The notes: generated from the letters alone by a model not told the origin. DNA of 64,000 bases from an uncultured Lachnospiraceae bacterium (GCA_900316855.1 ONEK01000004.1:1-64000), one strand, 5' to 3'. Positions 34,559 through 43,959 are shown, numbered from the stretch's first letter. Numbers and translations: made by a program.

Positions 34559-36016
34559 TTACGCATCCGAGCGGGAGAAGCCGTTCTTCATCTGCATGGA
34601 GCGCTCATACAGAACCTTGCCGAGCACGTCCTGCGTCTTTGCCTTCAGCATGTCCGCCACCTCGCGGTTCGCCTTCTCCAGGAAGGACGGAACATCCTCT
34701 CCTGCCTTTCCCTCAAGGAACGCGGCATCGGTCTCCTGAACGATCCGGTGTCCCTGTGTCTGCACTGCATTCTGGTACCGCTCGATATGAGACCTGCACT
34801 GAGGAAAGCTCGCGTCCGCCAGGGCTGCAATAAGCCTGTTTGACCAGTAGAAATTCGACGTACTCACCTTCCCCGTCGTGTTGGACAGGTAAGAGGGTAC
34901 TGCGTTCACGTTGGCATAGAACGGGGCGAATGCGTTGAAAACGTTCGAGCCCATGGCCATCCACTGGAGTGCGCGGACCGGCTCCGGCAGCCAGGGCCGG
35001 ATCTGCGTCAGGGACAGGAAGTTATTCCTGCTGATGCCGATGGGCCGATACATCCCGTGGCACGCCGGATCCCCGTACTGCGCATAGGGATCGTAGGGCG
35101 TTCCCTGGAAATGCGCGGACAGGGCGTACTTCACATCCTCAACCGTGATTTTATGCTCGGGAACCAGGCTCCAGGGCAGGTCGTCCGCCTCCGGCGTGTA
35201 ATCCGCTTCCCTGCTGTCCCAGTCATACGTCCGCGGATTGAAGTACCGCTCCATGAACCAGGCGCGCGGTGTATTGTAGACGTGGTCGGAATCCGCATGG
35301 GAACCGAAGGCCGCCCTCGCATCGAAATGCTCCCAGTCCTGATCCAGCGCCAGGTCGAGATGATTCTTCACAATGAAGTCCTTCAGGTCGGCCGAACACA
35401 TTGTCTCCTTCCTGTCCGAAAGGGCATCCTCCAGATTCAGGCAGTCAATGCCCAGCTGGTTCGGCATGACGACATATGTGTCATCCGGCACCTTCTTCGC
35501 CATCCAGTGATGTCCGCCGATGGACTCAAACCACCAGATTTCATTTACGTCCTGGAAGCCGATCCCGTTCATTTCATAGGTTCCGTACTGCTCGTGCAGC
35601 CGGCCCAGGCGCTCTACGCCTTCCCGTGCGCTGTGGATATAGGGCAGAGTGATCGTCAGGAGGTCCTCCTCGCCGATTCCCTTCTTCACCAGCGGATCCG
35701 CACCCAGCACACGCTCATTTGAGGTAATGGTCTCCGTCTCCGTCATGGCGACGTTATCCGTATTGACGCCCGCTTCTCCCCAGATGCCTTCCGTACGCAG
35801 TGCGTTCGGCACCGCGGTATAGCGCATCGGGTGATCCGGAAGGTCGATCTCAACCCCGGAGATCACGGACCTGTAATGGCGCGGCTGATCCCCGGGCTGC
35901 ACTGCGATGAACTTCTTCGGAGTAAATACGCCGGAGCCGGAATCCTCGTTCCGGGCCATCAGTGTTGATCCGTCATAAGATGCATTTTTTCCTACCAGTA
36001 TGGTTGTGCAGGGCAT
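34559..36016 (-). CDS. C69-family dipeptidase
   Basis: A 485-residue Ntn-hydrolase peptidase of family C69 (PepD). Cys3 in MPCTTILVGKNAS is the N-terminal nucleophile once the leader is removed, and STLMARNEDSG and GEAGVNTDNVAMTETET complete the characteristic start. These enzymes cut dipeptides in the cytoplasm. GAAGGAAAG precedes the ATG at 36016; the longer open frame upstream overlaps the DAHP synthase end and has no ribosome site. It is 85 bases downstream of the DAHP synthase gene. Confidence 0.92.
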   Translation of the reverse strand: MPCTTILVGKNASYDGSTLMARNEDSGSGVFTPKKFIAVQPGDQPRHYRSVISGVEIDLPDHPMRYTAVPNALRTEGIWGEAGVNTDNVAMTETETITSNERVLGADPLVKKGIGEEDLLTITLPYIHSAREGVERLGRLHEQYGTYEMNGIGFQDVNEIWWFESIGGHHWMAKKVPDDTYVVMPNQLGIDCLNLEDALSDRKETMCSADLKDFIVKNHLDLALDQDWEHFDARAAFGSHADSDHVYNTPRAWFMERYFNPRTYDWDSREADYTPEADDLPWSLVPEHKITVEDVKYALSAHFQGTPYDPYAQYGDPACHGMYRPIGISRNNFLSLTQIRPWLPEPVRALQWMAMGSNVFNAFAPFYANVNAVPSYLSNTTGKVSTSNFYWSNRLIAALADASFPQCRSHIERYQNAVQTQGHRIVQETDAAFLEGKAGEDVPSFLEKANREVADMLKAKTQDVLGKVLYERSMQMKNGFSRSDA

Positions 36017-36101
36017 TTCTTTCCTTCTTTCCACATATTTCAGAATGTTAATGTCAAAGTATCCATCGAGACCCATCGGCATCAGGCCGTCTGACCGCAG
36101 G

Positions 36102-37139
36102 TCACTCCGCAAGGTCGGCGAGCTCCAGGATGAGCCGTTCCGATTTCTCCCATCCAAGGCAGGGGTCCGTGATGGATTTGCCGTAGACACCGCCTCCGAC
36201 CTTCTGGTTCCCGTCCTCGAGATAGCTCTCGATCATCAGGCCCTTCACAAAGCCCTTCAGCTCCGGATTGACGTGAACGCTGTGCAGCACATCCTTCGAG
36301 ATCCGGATCTGTTCCAGGTACTGCTTCCCGGAATTGGCATGATTGCAGTCCACGATGACGGACGGGTTCCCGAGGCCCAGCTGCTGAAAGCTCTGCAGGA
36401 GTCCGGTGAGATCCTCGTAATGGTAATTCGGATGGCTCCTGCCGTAATTGTCGACATAGCCGCGCAGGATGGCATGCGCCATGGGATTGCCCGTCGTATG
36501 GACCTCCCAGCCGCGGTAAACGAATGTCTGTGCGGAACGGGCGGCAATGATGGAATTCATCATGACGGACAGGTCCCCGCCGGTGGGATTTTTCATGCCG
36601 GCAGGAATACCGATACCGCTCGCAACCATCCTGTGCTGCTGGTTCTCCACGCTGCGCGCGCCGATGGCGACATACGCCAGCAGGTCCGACAGGTACCGGT
36701 GGTTCTCCGGATAAAGCATCTCCTCCGCACAGGTAAATCCGGTTTCGCGCACGACGTCCGTGTGCATCTGCCGGATGGCGATGATGCCGGCGAGCATGTC
36801 CTCTTTCTTCTCCGGATCAGGCTGATGCAGCATGCCCTTGTAACCGGTGCCCTTCGTGCGGGGCTTGTTGGTGTAGACGCGGGGGATGATGAAAATCCTG
36901 TCCTTCACCTTCTCCTGAACGCCCGCAAGCCTTGTCATGTATTCCAGGACCGCGTCCTCACGGTCCGCGGAGCACGGCCCGATGATCAGCAGGAGCCGCG
37001 GATCCTTCCCTGCAAAAATATTTTCAATTTCCTGATCACGCGCTTCCTTGATCTTCTTCACATTTTCCGGCAGAGGGAACTCCTTCTTGAGTTCCATGGG
37101 GATCGGGAGCTTACGTGTGAATTCCATTTGCATTTCCAT
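36102..37139 (-). CDS. 3-deoxy-7-phosphoheptulonate (DAHP) synthase, class I
   Basis: A 345-residue AroF/G/H-type enzyme, condensing phosphoenolpyruvate and erythrose 4-phosphate in the first step of aromatic amino-acid synthesis. Conserved parts are IIGPCSADREDAV near 73-85, PRVYTNKPRTKGTGYKG near 101-117, GARSVENQQHR near 160, and DCNHANSGK near 266 with the metal His. Length matches the feedback-regulated bacterial enzymes. I start at the ATG at 37139, behind AAGGAAAA. Its promoter region carries a 14-base palindrome. Which aromatic amino acid inhibits it cannot be read. Confidence 0.94.
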   Translation of the reverse strand: MEMQMEFTRKLPIPMELKKEFPLPENVKKIKEARDQEIENIFAGKDPRLLLIIGPCSADREDAVLEYMTRLAGVQEKVKDRIFIIPRVYTNKPRTKGTGYKGMLHQPDPEKKEDMLAGIIAIRQMHTDVVRETGFTCAEEMLYPENHRYLSDLLAYVAIGARSVENQQHRMVASGIGIPAGMKNPTGGDLSVMMNSIIAARSAQTFVYRGWEVHTTGNPMAHAILRGYVDNYGRSHPNYHYEDLTGLLQSFQQLGLGNPSVIVDCNHANSGKQYLEQIRISKDVLHSVHVNPELKGFVKGLMIESYLEDGNQKVGGGVYGKSITDPCLGWEKSERLILELADLAE

Positions 37140-37170
37140 GATTCGTTTTTCCTTTTCCTTCCGGCTGTCT

Positions 37171-37221
37171 GTGACTGCAGTCACCACCGGGCAGTATATC
37201 ACCGTATCCTCATCAGGTCAG
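37171..37221 (-). promoter_or_regulatory. Promoter and palindrome ahead of DAHP synthase
   Basis: CTGACC (37216-37221) and TATACT (37193-37198) lie 17 bases apart on the minus strand, with a TG extension (TGATATACT). Just downstream, at 37171-37184, is a perfect 14-base palindrome GTGACTGCAGTCAC covering the probable start point, as expected for a repressor site. The -35 overlaps the end of the phosphoesterase gene. Confidence 0.5.
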
Positions 37222-37902
37222 GTGGGATTTGGAGGTTTTGCTCTTTAACGACACATACAGGTCATAGAGTGCGGAGCCTGTCCTGCCCTTTGCGGGGTGC
37301 TCGTCATCCCTGATTTCCAGGGTCTGATACTCGTAGCAGTTAATGATCCTCGTCCCCGAGGGATGCATGTATTCCCGCTGGAATTTATAGCTGTAGGACT
37401 GATGGACGTGCCCGTGGAGCATGTATCGCGGCTTCCATTTCTGCAGGAGATCATTGAAGCAGTCAAAGCCCTGGTGCGGCAGGTCATCGAGATCCCCGTA
37501 GCCCTTTGCGGGCGCGTGGGTGACGAGGACGTCGAAGCCGTTCATCAGCAGCAGCTGGCGGTTCAGATGCCGGATCCTGTCCCGCATTTCCTCCTCCGTG
37601 TACATGCAGGAACCGGGCTTGTAACGCATGCTCCCGCCAAGACCCAGAATACGCAGCCCGTGGAAGTCGTAGATCCTGTCCTCAATACACTCACAGCCCT
37701 GCGGCTCCTGGTCCAGGTAGCTCCGGTCATGGTTGCCCCGCACATACAGGAGCGGACAGTTCACCATCGTCTCCAGATACTCCAGGTATCTCCTGTTCAG
37801 GTCCCCGCAGGAGAGGATCAGCTCCACATCCCGGGTTTTCTGCGGATCGTAATAGTCCCACAGGCTCCTGGACTCCTCGTCGGCCAGTATCAGAACCTTC
37901 AT
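37213..37902 (-). CDS. Metallophosphoesterase
   Basis: A 229-residue calcineurin-like phosphoesterase, cytoplasmic. Metal-binding motifs SCGDLNRRYL, VRGNHDRS, VTHAPAKG and LHGHVHQSY appear in order. The first motif, usually DxH, reads LADEES, so one metal ligand is replaced or the site is shifted. The substrate is unknown. The ATG overlaps the stop of the ParB-like/BMP fusion gene by four bases (ATGA), so the two are translationally coupled and may act together. Confidence 0.85.
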   Translation of the reverse strand: MKVLILADEESRSLWDYYDPQKTRDVELILSCGDLNRRYLEYLETMVNCPLLYVRGNHDRSYLDQEPQGCECIEDRIYDFHGLRILGLGGSMRYKPGSCMYTEEEMRDRIRHLNRQLLLMNGFDVLVTHAPAKGYGDLDDLPHQGFDCFNDLLQKWKPRYMLHGHVHQSYSYKFQREYMHPSGTRIINCYEYQTLEIRDDEHPAKGRTGSALYDLYVSLKSKTSKSHLT

Positions 37903-39884
37903 GACACGGTGTCCTTTCCCGGCGCGGCGCTCTCCGTTATGCCGCTGACACTGATCGTTGCCTGAGCTTCCTCATTCAGTTCCTCTGCCTTCGGCAGCGA
38001 ACCGGTGACGTTGTCGTTGAGCCAGCTCATGTGGATGATGTCCTCATTTGTCAGCCGTTCCGAGTCCGACGGCTTGATCAGTCCCTCCTGGGAATGCAGT
38101 TCCCCGTCGAACGGGGACAGGTCTCCGCGGACAATTCCGTTCCGCAGTGTCTGGATCATCTTGCGGGAATAATAAGGCAGCTTCTCCGACAGGATCACAT
38201 CAATGACCCCGGCTTCCATTCCCCACCAGTAGTTCAGAGCCTGGTCCCTGCGGACAAGCCCCTTGGCGTCCCATGAGCCGTCCAGCACCGTCCGCACGAT
38301 CAGCTCGTAATACCGTCCCCAGTTCCAGACAGGGGCTGCGAGATTCGTGACAATCCCGTCCGTATCCACGGTGTACAGGCCGTACGCGCGGGATGCCTCC
38401 TGCGGCTTGATGAGATCCGGTCCGGAAATGATGTAGATTCCCCTGTCCCTGAATTCCTGCTGCCAGTCCCCTCCCTTCTTCGTCGACCAGGCAAGGTAAA
38501 TCTGCGCCTTGGGATCCAGCATGGCGGCGCCGATCGCGAACGCGTTCACACTGGCAGGTGTGCCGAAGATCGGATAGTCCGCGACATAACCGATCCGGTG
38601 ATTGGACGAAACGGACGCGGCCAGCGCACCCATGAGAAACTTCGCCTCATGCATGCGCCCGTAATACGTGCGGACCGCCTGCGAGGACAGATTGATGGAA
38701 CAGTTCAGGAACTTCACATCCGGATAATGAATGGCGCTGCGCAGGGTTTCCCTCATCTGTGTCGGAGCTGTGGTGAAGATCATTTCATTCCCGTCAGCAA
38801 CAGCGGCGTCAATGGCGGACCGGGTCTCGTCCTCCGTCCGGCAGTCCGGATATTTGGACGTCTGTACAATCCCTTCGAATTTGTTCTGCAGGTCATTGCG
38901 GCCCAGCTCGTGCCCGTACGTCCAGGAGCTGTTCTCCTGGTTCCTGGCGTAGAGGAAGGCAATTTTCAGCGGGCTGCTCTCGGTATAGTTTCTCGGATGG
39001 CTCCACAGATCCATCAGGGAGCTGCCGATCGTGTTGGCCCTGCGGATATCCTCGGGCGTGATGACCAGGCGGATGCTGTCGTCCTTCGTCAGGAATTCAT
39101 TCCACAGCTTGTCGAGACGGGAGTTCAGCAGTGTCCGCGATTCGTTGAGCAGGCTGTCCAGACTGTAGAACGTCAGATAGGTCAGGAAGGCGTCTCCCTC
39201 CGTGATGGGAAGGGCGTCTCCGCCCTTGGCCCGGTACAGCGTCTGGAAAATGGCAAATGAGGCCTTTATGGTATTGAGCGTGTCCTTGCTCCAGGGCTTT
39301 TCCATGCTCTGGCCCAGCAGCTCCGCAAATTTCTGGCAGCAGCCCTCCTCCGAAAAATGGAACAGATACAGAGGGCAGACCTTGTAGAAGTCACAGAACT
39401 CATAGTAGACACGGTTTGCCTTCTCGTCGCTCCGCTTCGGCATGATGCGGGTTACATTGGCCCAGATCGAGCTGTAGTCCAGCACTCTGCTGACCGAGAC
39501 GCGCTTGTTGCCTTCCTCGACGTAGAAGCGGTTCATGAACTCATAAACCTTGATGGATTCCTTGATCCCCTCCTCTGCCGCGGAGGCATAAAGCGCCGCC
39601 CACTTGTAGGCAAATTCCGAGCTCTCCTTCAGGATCGGGTAGAAGCTCTCCGAGAACACGTTCGTCCGGCCGCTCGTTTTCGTGCCCGCGATATCCTCCA
39701 GGGGAATTTCCACAAGGCCGACCGGGATCTGCGGCAGGGAATTGATTCCCTCTACCATCTCGTCGAGGACAGGCGGATATGGATACCGCCCTGCACTGAT
39801 GCTGTGCCGGTATTCGCGCAGCCCTTTTTTGCGCGCTTCCTGATAGGAAGCAATATCCGCTGCGCTGCTGCTGAACAGAGCCAT
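37899..39884 (-). CDS. Cytoplasmic ParB-like / BMP-family fusion protein
   Basis: A 661-residue two-part protein. Residues about 45-160 look like a ParB-type N-domain: VGLVEIPLEDIAGT, then FYPILKESSEFAYKW and YVEEGNKRVSVSRVL, the last equivalent to the GxxR nucleotide-binding box. A helical middle runs to about 310. Residues about 320-620 form a PnrA/BMP-type periplasmic-binding fold (KIAFLYARNQENSSWTYGHELGR, GYVADYPIFGTPASVNAFAIGA), which normally binds nucleosides outside the cell. There is no signal peptide, so this sensor would be intracellular. I start at the ATG at 39884, behind AAAGGAGG. It is coupled to the phosphoesterase gene downstream. Function is unknown. Confidence 0.8.
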   Translation of the reverse strand: MALFSSSAADIASYQEARKKGLREYRHSISAGRYPYPPVLDEMVEGINSLPQIPVGLVEIPLEDIAGTKTSGRTNVFSESFYPILKESSEFAYKWAALYASAAEEGIKESIKVYEFMNRFYVEEGNKRVSVSRVLDYSSIWANVTRIMPKRSDEKANRVYYEFCDFYKVCPLYLFHFSEEGCCQKFAELLGQSMEKPWSKDTLNTIKASFAIFQTLYRAKGGDALPITEGDAFLTYLTFYSLDSLLNESRTLLNSRLDKLWNEFLTKDDSIRLVITPEDIRRANTIGSSLMDLWSHPRNYTESSPLKIAFLYARNQENSSWTYGHELGRNDLQNKFEGIVQTSKYPDCRTEDETRSAIDAAVADGNEMIFTTAPTQMRETLRSAIHYPDVKFLNCSINLSSQAVRTYYGRMHEAKFLMGALAASVSSNHRIGYVADYPIFGTPASVNAFAIGAAMLDPKAQIYLAWSTKKGGDWQQEFRDRGIYIISGPDLIKPQEASRAYGLYTVDTDGIVTNLAAPVWNWGRYYELIVRTVLDGSWDAKGLVRRDQALNYWWGMEAGVIDVILSEKLPYYSRKMIQTLRNGIVRGDLSPFDGELHSQEGLIKPSDSERLTNEDIIHMSWLNDNVTGSLPKAEELNEEAQATISVSGITESAAPGKDTVS

Positions 39885-39913
39885 GCCGGCCTCCTTTCCT
39901 GCTGTACCAAGAA

Positions 39914-39942
39914 GGAGGGAGAAGCCTGTGCTTCCCCCTCCC
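39914..39942 (-). terminator. Hairpin after the flavoprotein gene
   Basis: GGAGGGGGAAGC and GCTTCTCCCTCC pair nearly perfectly with a 4-base loop on the minus strand, followed by TTCTTGG. The U-run is weak, so this may be a partial terminator or mRNA end-stabiliser between the flavoprotein and the ParB-like/BMP gene. Confidence 0.5.
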
Positions 39943-39972
39943 ATCTGGTCCTTCACAATGCCGCGGGGTGCC

Positions 39973-41901
39973 TCATTTCACATAGGCTGCCGCCTGCTGC
40001 CCTGCAATCCGGCCGAAGATCGTGAAATCGGCAACGGCATTCCCGCCCAGACGGTTCGCGCCGTGTACGCCGCCGGTCACCTCACCTGCTGCAAACAGGC
40101 CCGGAATCACGCTGCCATCCTCCCGGAGGACCTGCGTGTCGGAATTAATCTTCACACCGCCCATCGTGTGATGAATCCCTGCCGTCACGTGAATTGCGTA
40201 ATAGGGTGCCGTGTCAAGCGGGCTGGCAAAGCTGGTCCTGCCAAAATCCGGATCGCTGCCGGACGCGACATATCCGTTCCAGGTATCGAGGGTTTTCGCG
40301 AACGCATCCGCCGGGACGCCCATGGCATCGGCAAGATCCTCCGGGGTGTTTCCTGTTACCGTGTACCCCTTACTGATATAACCCTGAATGACATTGGAGG
40401 CATCGGCCATCTTCTGGTCAATAATGAGCCATCCCGCGGAGCCGGGCTGTGCAATCTCGGCGCCGGATACCACATCTCTCGTCCCCACTTCGTCGATGAA
40501 ACGTTCGCCGTTCTGGTTGACGAGGATCGCGCCGTCACCGCGCAGTCCCTCGGTGATCAGGGCCGCTGTATCCACCTGAACCGTAGGATGTACCTGAATC
40601 TGGTCGAGGTCCACCATGGCAGCTCCGACTGCGGACGCCATTTCCAGACCCTGCCCCCGGGCTCCGGCGGCATTTGTTGACATAAAGCCCTTTAATTCCG
40701 GACGGTATTTCTCAATCATCTCATGATTGGCACCGAAGCCGCCTGTTGCCAGGACAACGGCACCGGCATGAACGTTGATCGTGTTTCCGGAGGAACCGGT
40801 GGCGGCAACACCGGTCACGGCGCCGCCGGCATCTGTCAGAAAGCTCTTCGCCGTGGTGTTGTAATAAATCTGGATGTTACGGGACGCAACATTGGATTCC
40901 AGGATCGGAATCATGTAGGCGCCGACGGAAACCGTCTTGCCCTGACCATCGACCGGGCGGTGAATTCTCTTGACGGAGGCGCCGCCGAAGCTGGACACGG
41001 AGTGCATGGTAGCCCCGATGGAATCCAGCCAGTCGATGGCATCCGCACTGTTTTCGGCGAGGGTCTTCACCAGCTCCGGATCATTGATGCCCTTGCCGCC
41101 GATCATGGTATCCAGTTCAAACAGCTCAACGGAATCGAAATATCCCTTCGGATCCGACTGGTACGCATCCCACTGCTGCTTCACCGCAGCCGCAAGACCC
41201 GTAATGGTCCCGTTGTCCGCGAAGCTGTCCGCCGCAGTCTGAAGCGTCTTCTCTACACCTGCCGCCTCATCGAAATCGTTCTCATCCTGATAGACGGTCT
41301 TTGCTGCATTCATGCCTCCCGTCGCGCGGATGGAATTGCCTCCTGCCATCGGCATGCTCTCCAGCACGATGACACTGGCGCCGGCATCCCTTGCCTCAAT
41401 GGCTGCCGTCATCCCGGCTCCGCCGGCACCGACCACAACGACGTCCGCGTGGTAATCCCGGTCAGGCTCTGACGGGACTTCGGCCCGCTTCGCGGTAAAG
41501 CCCGCAGGATCTATCCCGCTGTCAGTCAGGGCAGAGAGCACAGCCTGCCTGATAGCGTTGCTCGTGACCGTAGCCCCGCTGATCCCGTCAACGTCCGTGG
41601 ACTGGGCTTCATAGATTCTCTGCGGCAGCTTGTCCACCGCAACAGAGCCTATCCCCTCCGTCTCCTTTTCGTCAGTCACCTGCACCTTATAAATTCCGTC
41701 CGCGTCCGCCACCACCTGCACAGTGACGTCCCCGTTCATACCGGGTGCAGAGCCGGTTGCTGTAATGGCGTCCGCGGGCACATCCTTCGCACCCGCGGTG
41801 CCCGTCACAGAACCTGCAATGCCTCCTGCGATCAGCGCTGCGGCGGAAATCACTGCTGCCGCCGGACCTGCTGCCTTCCAGAACCTGCTGTTTTGTTTCA
41901 T
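39973..41901 (-). CDS. Secreted FMN- and FAD-binding fumarate-reductase-like enzyme
   Basis: A 642-residue exported flavoprotein. A signal or anchor helix (about 10-36) is followed by an FMN-binding domain with the flavinylation motif DGISGAT (105-111), where ApbE would attach FMN to Thr111. The rest is a fumarate-reductase/succinate-dehydrogenase flavoprotein: VVVVGAGGAGMTAA near 153-166, the HPT motif in QIQVHPT, EGLRGDGAILVNQ, IHHTMGG and ANRLGGNAVADF. It should transfer electrons to fumarate, urocanate or a similar acceptor outside the cell. GGGAGG precedes the ATG at 41901. No ApbE gene is in the window. The acceptor is not predictable. Confidence 0.9.
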   Translation of the reverse strand: MKQNSRFWKAAGPAAAVISAAALIAGGIAGSVTGTAGAKDVPADAITATGSAPGMNGDVTVQVVADADGIYKVQVTDEKETEGIGSVAVDKLPQRIYEAQSTDVDGISGATVTSNAIRQAVLSALTDSGIDPAGFTAKRAEVPSEPDRDYHADVVVVGAGGAGMTAAIEARDAGASVIVLESMPMAGGNSIRATGGMNAAKTVYQDENDFDEAAGVEKTLQTAADSFADNGTITGLAAAVKQQWDAYQSDPKGYFDSVELFELDTMIGGKGINDPELVKTLAENSADAIDWLDSIGATMHSVSSFGGASVKRIHRPVDGQGKTVSVGAYMIPILESNVASRNIQIYYNTTAKSFLTDAGGAVTGVAATGSSGNTINVHAGAVVLATGGFGANHEMIEKYRPELKGFMSTNAAGARGQGLEMASAVGAAMVDLDQIQVHPTVQVDTAALITEGLRGDGAILVNQNGERFIDEVGTRDVVSGAEIAQPGSAGWLIIDQKMADASNVIQGYISKGYTVTGNTPEDLADAMGVPADAFAKTLDTWNGYVASGSDPDFGRTSFASPLDTAPYYAIHVTAGIHHTMGGVKINSDTQVLREDGSVIPGLFAAGEVTGGVHGANRLGGNAVADFTIFGRIAGQQAAAYVK

Positions 41902-41950
41902 TGGCCTTCCTCCCACTGTGGAATCCTGCACTTCGTTGCCGGATGCCGTG

Positions 41951-43036
41951 TCACCCCTCGGCTGACACGGCGGTTTTCGCGTGTTTCAGGAATATGTATT
42001 CCCGTTTCGCCACGGTATCGCCCGGGTATTTGCGGATATAGTCGTCCAGGAGCGCTGCTGCCTGCCGGAAATTCCCCAGGTACTCATACGCGGCGATTTC
42101 ATTGAACGAAAGGGACTGAAGGATTTCGTTGTTTTCGATTTCCTTCCCCGACTGAAACGCCGCCAGGGCTCCCTGATAATCCTGCAGTTTCATATTGCAC
42201 AGACCCAGCTGATTGTAGACCTCCGGGTGGGTCTGGTCCCTGGTGATGAACGATTCATAAACGTTCGCCGCGTAATTGTAATCTCCCAGTGCCTCATACG
42301 TCTGGCCCAGCAGAATGCAGACCCGGTAATCATTGCTGCCGGAGAGCGATTCCAGTGCCTTCTGGGCATTCCGGTAATCCCCGAGACAATAATACAGTCT
42401 CCCCCTGTTATAATCATCCATCGTTTCGCTCCCGGACTGCATCACGCCGGAGACAAGCTGCTTCGCGTCCTCTGTATAGCCGTTCTCATTCATGATGTTG
42501 AAAATGGCTGCAACGCGGTCGTAATTCGCCGGTTCGAGCGCAATCGCCTTCTCGAAATCTTCCTTCATCCCGGGAAGGTCTCCGAGCGCGGTCTTCACCC
42601 TGCCCCGCATCTGCAGCGCACCGGCGTCATTGGGGTGCAGTGCGAGAATCGCATCATAAACCTGCAGGGCCTTGTCATACTGCTCCAGCTTGTAGTAGCA
42701 GGAACCCAGGTAATAATTGATATCATATTCCATGGAGCCGGGGAGTACGCCTGTCTGCTGAAGGGAATTCTCAAAAGCGGTAACCGCCTTCTCGTAATCC
42801 CCCTGACCCATATAGGCAATGCCGAGGAAACGATACGCCTCCTCCGAATCGTCTCCCTCCCCTATGAGCTTCTGATACGCATCGGCAGCTCCTTCATAGT
42901 CGCCGCCCTCCAGCGCACTGTAAGCCTCCTGCTCCTTCTCGTCCTCACCGGGCGCGGATCCGCACGCAGTGAGGACTGCGGCAAGGCAAAGACATGCAAT
43001 TGTCATCCGCATTCTGGTGAAGCGTCTTCCCATCAT
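41951..43036 (-). CDS. TPR-repeat lipoprotein
   Basis: A 361-residue lipoprotein. The lipobox LTAC puts Cys25 at the membrane surface, followed by an acidic linker (SAPGEDEKEQEAY). At least six TPR units follow, such as EEAYRFLGIAYMGQGDYEKAVTAF and ALGDYNYAANVYESFI. TPRs mediate protein contacts, so it is probably a scaffold on the outer face of the membrane. Its ATG overlaps the stop of the upstream DMT gene (ATGA), giving coupled translation. The partner is unknown; the secreted flavoprotein encoded next is one candidate. Confidence 0.88.
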   Translation of the reverse strand: MMGRRFTRMRMTIACLCLAAVLTACGSAPGEDEKEQEAYSALEGGDYEGAADAYQKLIGEGDDSEEAYRFLGIAYMGQGDYEKAVTAFENSLQQTGVLPGSMEYDINYYLGSCYYKLEQYDKALQVYDAILALHPNDAGALQMRGRVKTALGDLPGMKEDFEKAIALEPANYDRVAAIFNIMNENGYTEDAKQLVSGVMQSGSETMDDYNRGRLYYCLGDYRNAQKALESLSGSNDYRVCILLGQTYEALGDYNYAANVYESFITRDQTHPEVYNQLGLCNMKLQDYQGALAAFQSGKEIENNEILQSLSFNEIAAYEYLGNFRQAAALLDDYIRKYPGDTVAKREYIFLKHAKTAVSAEG

Positions 43037-43959
43037 ACCTTCCCGCGCTTTCCCTCCGGAAGCTGTGCTATGACAATGGCAGCAAACATGAAAATGCAGC
43101 CCGCTGTCGCCCTCATGCCCAGACTCTGGTGCAGGATCAGAAATCCCCCGATCGCACTGATAACGGATTCCAGTGAGAGGATCAGCGAGGCAATCGCCGG
43201 ATCCGCGCCCTTCTGCCCGACCATCTGGAACGTATAGGCAATACCGCTGGAGAAAATGCCCGCATATAGCAGCGACACTATTCCTGCCCTGCTGGCATGA
43301 ATCAGTGCGCTCTGCGGATGCTCCAGGACGATTGCGGGAATCATTCCCGCAATCCCGGAAACGAGGAACTGAATACAGGATAATTCTACTACATCCGCAA
43401 GGGCGCTGTAGTGATCAATTGTCATAATCTGCAGGGAAAAAAGAAATGCGCAGAAAATCAGCAGCAGGTCCCACGCCGAGATGCCGATGCCGCCCCCGCA
43501 CAGGAGGAACAGACCCACCAGGGAAACAGACGCGGCAATCCATACATTCCGGCTCGAACGTTTCGTGAGCAGGAAATTCAGGATCGGGACCAGAATGATA
43601 TACAGTGCTGTCAGAAAGCCCGCCTTCCCGACCTCAACATGCGCGATGGGAATCTGCTGGAACACAGAGGCGCAGAAAAGGAACAGCCCGCAGAGGATGC
43701 CGCCCTTTCTGACATCCCTGCCGTCATAGACCGGAACCGTCCTGTCACCTGCGGCAAGACGCCGGTTCCGCGCCCTGCGCCTTGCCAGCACCAGCGGCAG
43801 CAGTACAAGGGCACCCATAAGATACCGGTATCCTATGAACGTGAACGCTCCCAGGTCATCTCCGCCCACCTTCTGGGCGGAGAAGGCAAGTCCCCAGATC
43901 AATGCCGCAAGGAAGCAGTAGACTGCGTTCCGCATCGGCATGGCTGTTCTGACATTCAT
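43033..43959 (-). CDS. DMT-family (EamA) transporter
   Basis: A 308-residue integral membrane protein with ten hydrophobic helices and two EamA repeats (CFLAALIWGLAFSAQKVGG at the start of the first; LLLIFCAFLFSLQIMTIDHYS in the second). A charged loop at about 60-88 separates helices 2 and 3. Such proteins export or exchange amino acids, nucleosides or other small metabolites; the substrate cannot be read. AGGAG precedes the ATG. It is the first gene of the coupled pair with the TPR lipoprotein. Confidence 0.9.
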   Translation of the reverse strand: MNVRTAMPMRNAVYCFLAALIWGLAFSAQKVGGDDLGAFTFIGYRYLMGALVLLPLVLARRRARNRRLAAGDRTVPVYDGRDVRKGGILCGLFLFCASVFQQIPIAHVEVGKAGFLTALYIILVPILNFLLTKRSSRNVWIAASVSLVGLFLLCGGGIGISAWDLLLIFCAFLFSLQIMTIDHYSALADVVELSCIQFLVSGIAGMIPAIVLEHPQSALIHASRAGIVSLLYAGIFSSGIAYTFQMVGQKGADPAIASLILSLESVISAIGGFLILHQSLGMRATAGCIFMFAAIVIAQLPEGKRGKV

